NCBI GenBank assembly: GCA_964629975.1
Contig: CAZVUN010000026.1
Coordinates: forward strand, 1 to 28,245
Direction of reading: 5' to 3'
Source of the DNA: G020354085 sp964629975
GTDB lineage: Bacteria > Pseudomonadota > Gammaproteobacteria > Acidiferrobacterales > Sulfurifustaceae
Length of the DNA stretch: 28,245 nucleotides
Positions 7,221 to 15,155 of this stretch are shown here, in pieces. The position numbers and the translations under genes were made by a program. The notes under the pieces are model-generated. The model had not been told where the DNA came from. It ran no database searches and worked only from the letters and a program-made list of their open reading frames with translations. Within the stretch, counting starts at the first letter, position 1, and each line of letters starts with the position of its first letter.

Positions 7221-8165
7221 ATGCAACCGGCTGAACCGACCCTGGCGGCACTGCCCAACCCGCTCGCGCGCTACCTCGCCGCCACGCGCCCGCCGTTTCT
7301 GAGCGTCACGCTGTTCGGCTGCCTGATCGGGCTCGGTACCGTGGTGGCGAGCGGCCTGCCGATTCAGTGGGTCACGGCGCTGCTCACCATCGTGTTCGCA
7401 CTGGTGGCGCACGCCGGCATCAACGTGATCAACGACTACTACGATGCGGTCAACGGCACCGACGCCGCCAACACCGAGCGCCTGTTCCCGTTCACCGGCG
7501 GCAGCCGCTTCATCCAGAACGGCGTGCTCAGCGCGCGCGAGATGTTCTGGTACGGCACGCTGCTGTTTGCGGTCGTGTTCTTCGTCGGCCTGGGGCTCAC
7601 CGCCCTGACCGGGCCGGCGCTGTTCTGGATCGGCATTGCCGGGCTCATCATCGGCTGGACCTATTCGGCCCCGCCGCTCAAGCTCAACAGCCGCGGCCTG
7701 GGCGAGCTGTGTGTCGCCGCCGGCTGGGTAATCGTCACGCTGGGCGCCGATTTCGTGCAGCGCCGCGCCCTGCACCCGCTGCCGGTCATTGCCGCCCTGC
7801 CCTACGCGCTGCTCGTGACCAACATTCTCTATATCAACCAGTTCCCGGACCGCCGGGCCGACGCGCTCGCCGGCAAGCGTCACTGGGTGGTGCGCCTGCC
7901 GCCGCAGCAGGCGCGCTGGGGCTATGTGCTGATCCTGGGCGTCGCCTACCTGTGGCTGATTGCGGCGGTGGCGCTCAAGGCGCTGCCGCCGATCACGCTC
8001 GTCGCGCTCATCGCGCTGGTGCCGGCCGTGCAGGCGGCGCGCGATCTGCTGGCGCACGCGGCCGAACCGGCCAGGCTGCGCCCGGCGATCCAGAAGACCA
8101 TCGCCAGCACCTCGCTGCACGGCCTGCTGCTGGCGGCGGCACTGTTCGCGAGCCGCTGGCTCTAG
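7221..8165 (+). CDS. UbiA-superfamily prenyltransferase, MenA-like
   Basis: A 314-residue integral membrane protein with about eight or nine helices. The first Asp-rich prenyl-diphosphate motif is NVINDYYD (68-75), the second is FPDRRAD (208-214), and YSAPPLKLNSRGLGE (148-162) is typical of MenA-type enzymes. Family members transfer a prenyl chain to an aromatic or quinone precursor; menaquinone synthesis (1,4-dihydroxy-2-naphthoate prenyltransferase) is the best fit, but substrate cannot be read from sequence. A strong GAGGAGG ribosome site precedes the ATG, and the upstream gap is 39 bases, so it is probably cotranscribed with the PPK2 gene. Its stop shares the palindrome CTAG with the stop of the convergent neighbour. 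Confidence 0.85.
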   Translation: MQPAEPTLAALPNPLARYLAATRPPFLSVTLFGCLIGLGTVVASGLPIQWVTALLTIVFALVAHAGINVINDYYDAVNGTDAANTERLFPFTGGSRFIQNGVLSAREMFWYGTLLFAVVFFVGLGLTALTGPALFWIGIAGLIIGWTYSAPPLKLNSRGLGELCVAAGWVIVTLGADFVQRRALHPLPVIAALPYALLVTNILYINQFPDRRADALAGKRHWVVRLPPQQARWGYVLILGVAYLWLIAAVALKALPPITLVALIALVPAVQAARDLLAHAAEPARLRPAIQKTIASTSLHGLLLAAALFASRWL

Positions 8166-8169
8166 CGGC
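8152..8169. terminator. Hairpin centred on the shared stop of two convergent genes
   Basis: The inverted repeat GCCGCT-(6)-AGCGGC overlaps both stop codons (TAG on each strand within CTAG at 8162-8165). There is no T-tract, so intrinsic termination is uncertain. The position between convergent genes suggests a transcription or RNA-end signal for both. Confidence 0.35.
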
Positions 8170-9430
8170 CGGGCGCGGCGCGCCGGCGGCGCAGGAACTC
8201 CACCCCGGCAACGATCGCGAGTGCCGCGAGCAGCAGCCCGGCGGCGACGAGGGCATTGTTCAGGTAGTGCGGCACGAACAGCAGCAGCGCCCCCAGCAGC
8301 AGCATCATCGTGCCGGACAGAAGCTTGAGCAGCCGCCCCTCGTGTTCCGAGAGCTTGCGCGCACCGAGCGTGTAGGTGAACACCGCCACGAGGGTGGCGA
8401 GCGGGATGATGTAGATCAGGTTGTACAGCGCGAGGTAGCCGTAGTAGCCGCCCGCGGACAGCGCATTGAGCGTCAGGATGCGCGTGTACACCATGGGAAA
8501 GCCGGCGGTGCACAGCAGCTCGTAGCTGTTGGCCGCGATCGCCAGCACCGCCGTGCCGACCAGCGTGGCCGCGAGGCTGCTGTCGCCGATCAGCGCGCGC
8601 ATGCGTGCGAACAGCCCCGGCTTGGCGCTCTCCGGGATCGTGAGGCTCGGGCCGCGCTTGAACCAGACATAGTCCTTGACGTTTAGCACGCCGATCGCGA
8701 CCGCCGTGGCGCCGGCCAGCATCGTCACCACGCGCAGCTCCCCGAGCAGCAGGAACACGTTGAGCCACGCGGCCATGAACACGAAGTAGATGAGCCCCGA
8801 GAACAGCACGAACACCCCGCCCACCAGCGCCATGCGCACGCGCGAACGCGCATGCACCATGAGCGACAGCAGGAACAGCAGCACGAAGAATGCGCACGGG
8901 TTAAAGGCATCGAGCCCCGCGAGGATCACCGTCACGAGCGGCAGCGACAGCGCCTGCGGATCGACGCGCCCGAGCAGCGGGATATCAAGGGGGGCAGCCG
9001 CCGCCGGCGCCGGGGGCGCCGCGCCCGCGGCCAGGCGCTCGCGGCATGCCTGAAGGCGCGCCAGCAGCATGCGCCCGGTGGTCGCGTCGGATTCGTAGCC
9101 GACATGCATCTCGCCGCAGAACAGGAAGCCGGGCACCGCCGAGGCCTCCTGGCCGAGCGAGCGCGCGAGCTCGACGTACAGCCGGGCATTGGCGCGGCTC
9201 GTGCTCACCTCGAGCGAGCGCAGCGCGAGCCATGCGTGCTCGCGCGCCAGACGCTCGATGAAGGGGCGCGCCTCGTTGCAGTGCGGGCAGTGCCGCGACC
9301 AGAAGAAGTAGAGCTCGATCTGCGCACTGCCGTCGGCGGCCGTGCGATACCAGGGCGCGCCCGCGCCGGGCGGCTGCGCCCAGGCCGATGCCAGCGCCAC
9401 GGCGCCCAGCACGAGCGCCGCCCCGCGCAT
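8162..9430 (-). CDS. Exported thioredoxin-fold domain fused to a DsbD/CcdA-like membrane electron carrier
   Basis: A 422-residue protein. Residues 1-18 look like a signal peptide. Residues about 35-135 form a thioredoxin-like domain with the active site CPHC (48-51, in FFWSRHCPHC), plus C105 and C129. From about 163 there is a DsbD-beta/CcdA-like transmembrane region of about six to eight helices, with single cysteines placed in helices at C179 (FNPC) and C307 (ELLC). These are expected to form the redox pair that carries electrons from cytoplasmic thioredoxin to the periplasm. Domain order is the reverse of DsbD, where the thioredoxin domain is C-terminal. The start at 9430 is chosen for the signal peptide; ribosome-site support is weak. 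It is divergent from hypF. Confidence 0.85.
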   Translation of the reverse strand: MRGAALVLGAVALASAWAQPPGAGAPWYRTAADGSAQIELYFFWSRHCPHCNEARPFIERLAREHAWLALRSLEVSTSRANARLYVELARSLGQEASAVPGFLFCGEMHVGYESDATTGRMLLARLQACRERLAAGAAPPAPAAAAPLDIPLLGRVDPQALSLPLVTVILAGLDAFNPCAFFVLLFLLSLMVHARSRVRMALVGGVFVLFSGLIYFVFMAAWLNVFLLLGELRVVTMLAGATAVAIGVLNVKDYVWFKRGPSLTIPESAKPGLFARMRALIGDSSLAATLVGTAVLAIAANSYELLCTAGFPMVYTRILTLNALSAGGYYGYLALYNLIYIIPLATLVAVFTYTLGARKLSEHEGRLLKLLSGTMMLLLGALLLFVPHYLNNALVAAGLLLAALAIVAGVEFLRRRRAAPGR

Positions 9431-9526
9431 GATCCAGCGCCCGGTCCCATCCTGCGGCACGACCGCCTCCGATGCTAGAGTGATGAACGATCCCGTTACG
9501 CCGCTACAGCATAGCCCTGTCGATGC
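9431..9526. promoter_or_regulatory. Short divergent promoter region, thioredoxin-DsbD gene / hypF
   Basis: Ninety-six bases separate two divergent starts, so promoters for both must lie here or in coding sequence. No FNR-type palindrome like the one at 2987-3000 is present, and no convincing -35/-10 pair was found on either strand. Confidence 0.4.
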
Positions 9527-11806
9527 ATGGATAAGAAGCACGACTTCACCGCCATCGAGGCGCGGCGCATCGTCGTGGGCGGGCGCGTGCAGGGCGTGGG
9601 CTATCGCCCCTTCGTCTACCGCCTGGCGCATGCGCACGGCATCGCCGGGTCGGTGCGAAACCTGACCGGAGAGGTCGAGATCCTCGCGCAGGGCACCGCC
9701 GAGTCCCTCGCGCGCTTCGTGCACGCGCTCCTGCACACCGCCCCGCCGCTCGCCCGGCCGCAGATCCTCGCAAACCATGCGCTGCCGCCGACCGACGCGA
9801 CCGGTTTCGCCATCCTCGCAAGCGCCCCGGGCGAGGAGCCGCAGATTCATGTGCCGCCGGATTTCTTTGCCTGCGAGGACTGCGTGCGCGAGCTCAACGA
9901 TCCGGCCGACCGGCGCTACAACTACCCATTCATCAACTGCACGCAGTGCGGTCCGCGCTACACCCTGATCACGCGCCTGCCCTACGACCGGCCGAACACG
10001 ACCCTCTCGGGCTTTGCGCTCTGCCGGGCGTGCCGCGCGGAATACGACAATCCGCTCGACCGGCGCTTCCACGCCGAGCCGATCGCCTGTCCGGTGTGCG
10101 GCCCACGTCTTGCGTGGCACGACCCCGGCGCGGTCGCCGCGGCCACGGGCGAGGAGGCGTTGCGTGCCTGCCTCGCGGCCCTGCGCGCCGGGCGGATCGT
10201 GGCGGTCAAGGGTGTGGGCGGCTATCACCTGATGTGCGATGCGCGCAGCGACGCCGCCGTGGCGGCACTGCGCGCGCGCAAACCGCGCCCGCACAAACCG
10301 CTCGCCGTCATGCTGCCGGTGCGTGGAGCCGATCAGCTCGATGCCGTGCGCGCCATCGCCGTGATCGACGCCATGCACGAGGCGCTGCTGCGCGACCCCG
10401 CGCGCCCGATCGTGCTGGTGGCGAGGCGTGCGGACGCCGCGCTGTCGAAAGACATCGCCCCGGGCCTCGATGCGGTTGGGGTGTTCCTCCCCTACAGCCC
10501 GCTGCACCACTTGCTGCTCGATGCCTTCGGCGCGCCGCTGGTGGCGACCTCGGCCAACGTGAGCGGCGAGCCGGTGCTGACCGACAACGGCGAGGTCGAG
10601 GCGCGGCTCGCGCACGTCGCCGACGCCTTTCTGCATCACGACCGGCCGATCGCGCGCCCGGCGGACGACCCGGTGGTGCGCGTGATCGCAGGTGCGGGGC
10701 GCCCGCTTCGCCTCGGGCGCGGCATGGCACCGCTCGAGCTCGCGCTGCCGGTGCGCGTGCCGCAGCCGCTGCTCGCCGTTGGCGGGCACATGAAGAACAC
10801 CGTGGCGCTCGCCTGGGGCAGCCGCGTCGTGGTCTCCCCGCACATCGGCGATCTCGACGCGCCCCGCTCGCTCGTGGTGTTCGCGCAGGTGATCGAGGAT
10901 CTGCAGGCGCTCTACGGCGTGCGCGCCACGCACATCGTGCACGATGCGCATCCCGGCTATGCCTCCACGCGCTGGGCGAGGCAGGCGGGGCTGCCGGTGC
11001 GTCGCGTGTTTCACCATCACGCCCATGCGTCGGCACTCGCCGGCGAGTATCACGAAGTGAAACGCTGGCTGGTGTTCACCTGGGACGGGGTCGGCTACGG
11101 CGAGGATGGCACGCTCTGGGGCGGCGAGGCGCTGCTCGGTGCGCCCGGGCGCTGGCGGCGGGTGGCGAGCTTCCGGCCGTTTCACCTGCCCGGCGGCGAG
11201 CGCGCCGGGCGCGAGCCGTGGCGCTCGGCGCTGGCGCTCACCTGGGAGGCCGGCGTCACGTGGCGCGCCTGTGCGCAGGACACGCAACTGCTGCATCAGG
11301 CCTGGACGCGGCGCATCAACGCACCGTCCTCGAGCGCGGTGGGGCGCCTGTTCGATGCGGCCGCGGCCCTGACCGGGATCCACACGCGCTCGAGCTTCGA
11401 GGGTCAGGGCCCGATGCTGCTCGAGTCCGCGGCCGCGCTCGCCGGCGATGGCGAGGCGCTCGCGCTGCCGCTCGCAGCCGATGCGCACGGCCTGTGGCGC
11501 AGCGACTGGGCGCCGCTGCTGGCGCCGCTGCTGGACGATTCGCGCACGCCGGGCGAACGCGCGGCCCTGTTCCACGCCAGCCTCGCACAGGCCCTGGTCG
11601 ATCAGGCGCTGCGCGTGCGCGCCGGGCACGGCGAATTCACCGTCGGTCTCGCCGGTGGCGTGTTCCAGAACCGGGTGCTCGGCGAAGCGGTGCTCGCGCG
11701 ACTGGCACGCCACGGCTTCGCGGCACGGCTCGGCGCGCGCCTGCCGGCCAACGACGCGGCGATCGCCTACGGTCAGGTCATCGAGGCGGCGCACGCCCCT
11801 GCCTGA
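9527..11806 (+). CDS. hypF: HypF, carbamoyltransferase of hydrogenase maturation
   Basis: A 759-residue protein that makes the cyanide ligand precursor from carbamoyl phosphate and ATP and passes the carbamoyl group to HypE. Domains in order: acylphosphatase-like (about 12-100, with GRVQGVGYRPFV at 19-30); paired zinc fingers (C116/C119/C138/C141 and C166/C169/C188/C191); YrdC-like (about 205-395, with KGVGGYHL at 228-235 and TSANVSGEP at 341-349); and a Kae1-like domain with the metal-binding HHHAH (496-500). It is full length, with no lost motif. It is separated from hypCABD by two plus-strand genes and one minus-strand gene, and stands alone on its strand for 113 bases downstream. Confidence 0.97.
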   Translation: MDKKHDFTAIEARRIVVGGRVQGVGYRPFVYRLAHAHGIAGSVRNLTGEVEILAQGTAESLARFVHALLHTAPPLARPQILANHALPPTDATGFAILASAPGEEPQIHVPPDFFACEDCVRELNDPADRRYNYPFINCTQCGPRYTLITRLPYDRPNTTLSGFALCRACRAEYDNPLDRRFHAEPIACPVCGPRLAWHDPGAVAAATGEEALRACLAALRAGRIVAVKGVGGYHLMCDARSDAAVAALRARKPRPHKPLAVMLPVRGADQLDAVRAIAVIDAMHEALLRDPARPIVLVARRADAALSKDIAPGLDAVGVFLPYSPLHHLLLDAFGAPLVATSANVSGEPVLTDNGEVEARLAHVADAFLHHDRPIARPADDPVVRVIAGAGRPLRLGRGMAPLELALPVRVPQPLLAVGGHMKNTVALAWGSRVVVSPHIGDLDAPRSLVVFAQVIEDLQALYGVRATHIVHDAHPGYASTRWARQAGLPVRRVFHHHAHASALAGEYHEVKRWLVFTWDGVGYGEDGTLWGGEALLGAPGRWRRVASFRPFHLPGGERAGREPWRSALALTWEAGVTWRACAQDTQLLHQAWTRRINAPSSSAVGRLFDAAAALTGIHTRSSFEGQGPMLLESAAALAGDGEALALPLAADAHGLWRSDWAPLLAPLLDDSRTPGERAALFHASLAQALVDQALRVRAGHGEFTVGLAGGVFQNRVLGEAVLARLARHGFAARLGARLPANDAAIAYGQVIEAAHAPA

Positions 11807-11813
11807 GCGCTGG

Positions 11814-11830
11814 CCCCATGCGGGCTGGGG
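11814..11830 (+). terminator. Weak possible hairpin after hypF
   Basis: CCCCA-(7)-TGGGG begins eight bases after the hypF stop and is followed by TTATT. The stem is only five pairs and the T-tract is broken, so this is a weak terminator candidate. Confidence 0.25.
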
Positions 11831-11919
11831 TTATTGCACGATGCGAGACAACGGGCAGCTGACATTCGCCGCCCGCGGCCCCATAACGATACCGTCCTGA
11901 ACGCCATCCGGAGCCTGCC

Positions 11920-12474
11920 ATGAAGAAACTCGTTGCCGCCGCCCTGCTGCTTGCGCCTGTCGTCGCGCACGCCGCCTGCCCGCCACTGCTCGATCACACG
12001 CTGCGCGTCCTGGCCGAGGACCGCACGGTGAAGCTGTGCGAGGCCTACGCGGGCAAGGTGCTGTTGCTGGTCAACACCGCGAGCAAGTGCGGCTACACCG
12101 GCCAGTACGACGGGCTGGAGAAGCTCTACGACAAGTACAGGGAGCGCGGGCTCGTGGTGATCGGCTTCCCGTCCAACGACTTCGCCAACCAGGAGCCGGG
12201 CACGGAGAAGCAGATCCAGGAGTTCTGCCGCCTCACCTACGGCGTGCGCTTCCCGATGTTCGAGAAGGTGCGCGTGGTCGAGCATGCCGCGCATCCCCTG
12301 TACAAGCAGCTCGCCAAGGAGACCGGCGTGTACCCGCGCTGGAATTTCTACAAGTACCTGGTCGACCGTGACGGCAACGTGGTGGCGAGCTATCCGAGTC
12401 ATGTCGCCCCCGACGATCGCGCCCTGGTGGCGGCGATCGAGCGCGCGCTCGGCAAGACCGTGGCGCAGCCGTGA
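11920..12474 (+). CDS. Exported glutathione peroxidase-family thiol peroxidase
   Basis: A 184-residue protein with an N-terminal signal peptide (about 1-19, ending AHA before Ala-Cys), so it should act in the periplasm. Family motifs: NTASKCGYTGQYDGL with the peroxidatic C57, GFPSNDFANQEPG (82-94) containing the catalytic Gln91, and WNFYKYLVDRDG (141-152) giving Trp141 and Asn142. C103 lies where thioredoxin-dependent family members carry a resolving cysteine, so the reductant may be a thioredoxin-type protein rather than glutathione. A GGAG ribosome site sits about seven bases upstream. The stop overlaps the next start in GTGA, so the two genes are translationally coupled. Confidence 0.9.
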   Translation: MKKLVAAALLLAPVVAHAACPPLLDHTLRVLAEDRTVKLCEAYAGKVLLLVNTASKCGYTGQYDGLEKLYDKYRERGLVVIGFPSNDFANQEPGTEKQIQEFCRLTYGVRFPMFEKVRVVEHAAHPLYKQLAKETGVYPRWNFYKYLVDRDGNVVASYPSHVAPDDRALVAAIERALGKTVAQP

Positions 12475-13226
12475 GCGCCGCCGCACCGGCGCTGCCCGTC
12501 GACCTCGACGCCGGACTGCGCGCCGACATCGCGAGCGCGCCGGTGGTGGTGTTCGCATCCAACCTCACCGATCTGCGCCAGACCCTCGCCTATCTCGACC
12601 GCCGCGGTGCGCGCTACCGCGTCGTGCGCATGGGCATGGCCTCGCACGAGATGCGCGAGCGCTTTCACACCCTCGAGACCATCAACAACTGGCACCTGCT
12701 GCCGATCATCTACGTGAACGGCCGCTTCGTGGGCGGGTACGACGAGCTCGTGGCGCTCGACGCGAAGGCCGCACCGCCCGGGCGCATTCCGCTGCCGGCG
12801 CTGGCGCTCGGCGGTGCCGGGCTGATCCCGTTCGTGCTCGGCGCGCTGGCCCTGCGGTTCGCGCCGGATGCGCTGTACGGCGATCTGCTGTCGCTGGTGC
12901 TGCTGTATGCGGCCGTGACCCTGTCGTTCGTCGGTGCGGTGCACTGGGGCGCGGCGCTGCGCGCCGGCGCGCTCGGTAACGCCGCCCTGGGGCGGCGCCT
13001 GGCGGTGAGCGTCGCCCCGGCGCTCGCCGCGTGGCTGAGCTTCGCCTACTCCCCCACCGCCGCGCTCGTGGTCATGACCGTCACCTTCGTCGCGGTCTAC
13101 ATGGTCGATCGCATCGCGGTGCGCCGCGGCGAGCTGCCGCACTGGTACCTGCGGCTGCGCACCGGCCTCACCGTGGTGGCGGTGGCCAGCCTGCTGACAA
13201 TTTTGACTTCGCTGCTCTTCGGGTAA
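12471..13226 (+). CDS. Cysteine-free glutaredoxin-like domain fused to a DUF3429 membrane domain
   Basis: A 251-residue protein from a GTG start that overlaps the peroxidase stop. Residues about 12-98 look like a glutaredoxin fold: VVVFASNLTD, then LLPIIYVNGRFVGGYDELVAL with the cis-proline and GGYDE motifs of glutaredoxins. The active-site CPYC is replaced by S-N-L-T, and the whole protein contains no cysteine. Residues about 105-251 contain about five membrane helices with VGAVHWGAAL (154-163), the hallmark of DUF3429. The glutaredoxin part should be cytoplasmic, although the coupled peroxidase is exported. Function is unknown; a scaffold or glutathione-binding role is conceivable. The fold assignment comes from motifs only. 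Confidence 0.75.
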   Translation: MSAAAPALPVDLDAGLRADIASAPVVVFASNLTDLRQTLAYLDRRGARYRVVRMGMASHEMRERFHTLETINNWHLLPIIYVNGRFVGGYDELVALDAKAAPPGRIPLPALALGGAGLIPFVLGALALRFAPDALYGDLLSLVLLYAAVTLSFVGAVHWGAALRAGALGNAALGRRLAVSVAPALAAWLSFAYSPTAALVVMTVTFVAVYMVDRIAVRRGELPHWYLRLRTGLTVVAVASLLTILTSLLFG

Positions 13227-13270
13227 CATGGGCGCCGGCAGCGCCGCCACCGGGGATGTGGCGAGGGACG

Positions 13271-14302
13271 ATGGCCGATCTCACGGAAGACTTGCAGCGT
13301 AGCGCAGCGATCTTTCTCAATGATCTGCTGCAGTTGCGCGACCACGAAGACCTGCTGATCTACACCGATCGCGCCAGCGATACGCGCGTGGCGCAGGCGC
13401 TGCAGGCGCAGGCCGCGCGCCCCGGACGACGTGCCGAGGTCGTTGAGGTCGATGCGCGCCAGCCGCTCGATGCCCAGGCCGCGCAGCTTGCCACGCGCAT
13501 TCGCGAGGGCCGCTACCACGCGATCTGCGAGCTGTCCGGGCAATACTTCTACCTGACCGAGGCCTGGCAGGCGGCGTACTCAAGCGGGGCGCGCCCCTAC
13601 TCGCTCGCCGGGCTCGACGCCGCGGCGTTCGTGCGCTGCGTCGGGCGCGTGGACCATCAGCGCATGTTTGCGCTCGGCATGGCGCTGCGTGAGCGGCTGC
13701 TCGAGGCACGCGAACTCGCAATCCGCGCCGCCAACGGCACCGACCTGCGCATGCGCCTCGGCTGGGGCGTGCTCGAGCGGTTGGGCGCGAAGCTGCGGGG
13801 CGGACCACGTGCCTTCATGACCCACCCGTCGGGTTATCGCAGCGGGTTTCTCGGCGGGCAGCTCGCGTTTCGCGGCATCCCGCACACCATCGAAGGCACG
13901 GCCGTGGTCGACGGCTATCTGTGGCCGCCGGACACGCTCGGCCGGCTGAGGCAGCCGGTGGTGTTGAGGTTCAAGGCCGGCACGCTGGTCGACATCGGCG
14001 GCACCCCGGGGCCGGCCAGGCTGCTGGCGCGCTGGCTCGAGGGCGTGAACGCCGCGGTCGAGCACATCTGTCTCGGCTTCAACCCGGGCGCGCGCCTCGA
14101 CGGCAGTCTCGTGGAGGCGGAACGCGCGTTCGGCTGCGTCACGGTCGGCTTCGGGCCGGGGCTGCGCCACACCGACGCGGTGCTGCGCGAGCCGTCGGTC
14201 TTCCTCGACGGTCGGGTGGTGCAGCAATACGGCACCCTCATCCCGCCGGCGCTGGCCGCGCTGTCGCGCGAACTGTGGCGCGCCTTCACCGCCGCCACGT
14301 GA
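13271..14302 (+). CDS. M29-like metalloprotein (aminopeptidase T / dihydroxypyridine dioxygenase-like)
   Basis: A 343-residue soluble protein. The second half resembles the M29/AmpT fold: GTDLRMRLG (156-164), IEGTAVVDG (207-215), EHICLGFNPGARLDG (264-278) and RHTDAVL (299-305), where E264, H300 and D302 fall at positions expected of metal ligands. Members include leucyl aminopeptidase AmpT and 2,5-dihydroxypyridine 5,6-dioxygenase NicX, so peptidase and dioxygenase roles are both possible, and neither can be picked here. GAGGGA precedes the chosen ATG; an in-frame ATG at 13256 would add five residues. It lies 44 bases after the DUF3429 gene and could belong to the same transcript. Confidence 0.65.
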   Translation: MADLTEDLQRSAAIFLNDLLQLRDHEDLLIYTDRASDTRVAQALQAQAARPGRRAEVVEVDARQPLDAQAAQLATRIREGRYHAICELSGQYFYLTEAWQAAYSSGARPYSLAGLDAAAFVRCVGRVDHQRMFALGMALRERLLEARELAIRAANGTDLRMRLGWGVLERLGAKLRGGPRAFMTHPSGYRSGFLGGQLAFRGIPHTIEGTAVVDGYLWPPDTLGRLRQPVVLRFKAGTLVDIGGTPGPARLLARWLEGVNAAVEHICLGFNPGARLDGSLVEAERAFGCVTVGFGPGLRHTDAVLREPSVFLDGRVVQQYGTLIPPALAALSRELWRAFTAAT

Positions 14303-14330
14303 CGCGCCGCCGGCACGGCACTACGGCGCG
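14303..14330. terminator. Inverted repeat between convergent genes
   Basis: CGCGCCG (14303-14309) pairs with CGGCGCG (14324-14330) around a 14-base loop. It starts directly after the M29-like stop and runs over the stop of the convergent hydrolase gene. No T-tract follows. Confidence 0.35.
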
Positions 14331-15115
14331 CTGATCCAGCGCGCGATCTGCGCCACCACGTCCTTTTCCAGTCCGTTGAAGCCGTGGTAGGCGTACGCCT
14401 CGCACGGATCGCCGCGGTTCCCGCCGCCCCGGTAGGTCACGAGCTCGCTGCGCGACGCGCCATTGAGCTTGTCCATCAGGCGCGGGAGGTCGCGGAACGC
14501 GCTGTGCCGGCAACCGTCCTGCGCATGGTGCACGACCAGCACCGGGATCGTGAGCCTGCCGAGCGGCAGGTCCGGCACCGGACGGCCCTTGTCGTCCGAG
14601 AGCATCGTGGACGTGAGCACCAGCCCGTCCGGCCCGCCCAGGGTGGGCGGCAACTGCGTGGCGATGTACGCCGCCGACTGCGTGCCGCGGCTGGTGCCGA
14701 CCAGCCATACCGCAAGCCCGGTCTGCTCTCTCAGCCAGGCAATCACCGCCTTGATGTCGGCCACGTGCGCCGGCGTCTGGCGAAAGCCGCTGAGATACGG
14801 CCGCGACTGCCGGTCCGACGGTGCGTCCACCACGACCACGACCAGGCCGTTTTCCGCAAACAGCGCACGCGCACGCACCAGGAAGTTGCCCTCGCCCCAC
14901 TTGATCGCGCCGTTCGGCTGCAACTGCAGGCCGCCATGCCCGCCGGCGAACAGAATGACCGCGGCCTTGGGGCTTGGCGGCGCGAGATACAGCACGCGCT
15001 GCGTCACGCCGTCACGGGTGGGCAGGTCGACGACGCTCTCCTCGACCCGGGCCGATGCGCCGCACGCCGCAGCGTACAACCAGGCACAACACGCGAGAAC
15101 AACGAGCCGTTTCAT
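14321..15115 (-). CDS. Exported alpha/beta hydrolase
   Basis: A 264-residue protein with a signal peptide (about 1-23), so probably periplasmic. The hydrolase fold shows an oxyanion-type GGHGG (58-62), nucleophile elbow GTSRGT with Ser142, a probable acid at D200 (HHAQDGC) and catalytic His244 (AYHGFNGLE). Strands VVVVVDAP and PVLVVHHAQD fit the fold. Substrate is unknown; esterase or lipase action is likely for this type. The start at 15115 (MKRLVVL) is chosen for the signal peptide and an AGGA about eight bases upstream; seven more codons are open before it. It lies 40 bases downstream of the patatin gene on the same strand, suggesting one transcript with two lipid- or ester-cleaving enzymes. 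Confidence 0.8.
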   Translation of the reverse strand: MKRLVVLACCAWLYAAACGASARVEESVVDLPTRDGVTQRVLYLAPPSPKAAVILFAGGHGGLQLQPNGAIKWGEGNFLVRARALFAENGLVVVVVDAPSDRQSRPYLSGFRQTPAHVADIKAVIAWLREQTGLAVWLVGTSRGTQSAAYIATQLPPTLGGPDGLVLTSTMLSDDKGRPVPDLPLGRLTIPVLVVHHAQDGCRHSAFRDLPRLMDKLNGASRSELVTYRGGGNRGDPCEAYAYHGFNGLEKDVVAQIARWISAP

Positions 15116-15155
15116 CTGTTCATCCTGCCTTGGCACGGTGCCTTCGCTTCCAATC

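Noticed and set aside
4995..8897. A 1300-codon open frame on the minus strand, with other very long frames such as 14463-17306 plus and 25566-27743 plus
   Set aside because: Each lies opposite or out of frame with genes of clear family identity. Their proteins are dominated by Arg, Ala, Gly, His and Pro, the signature of GC-rich antisense frames, and none shows a domain motif.
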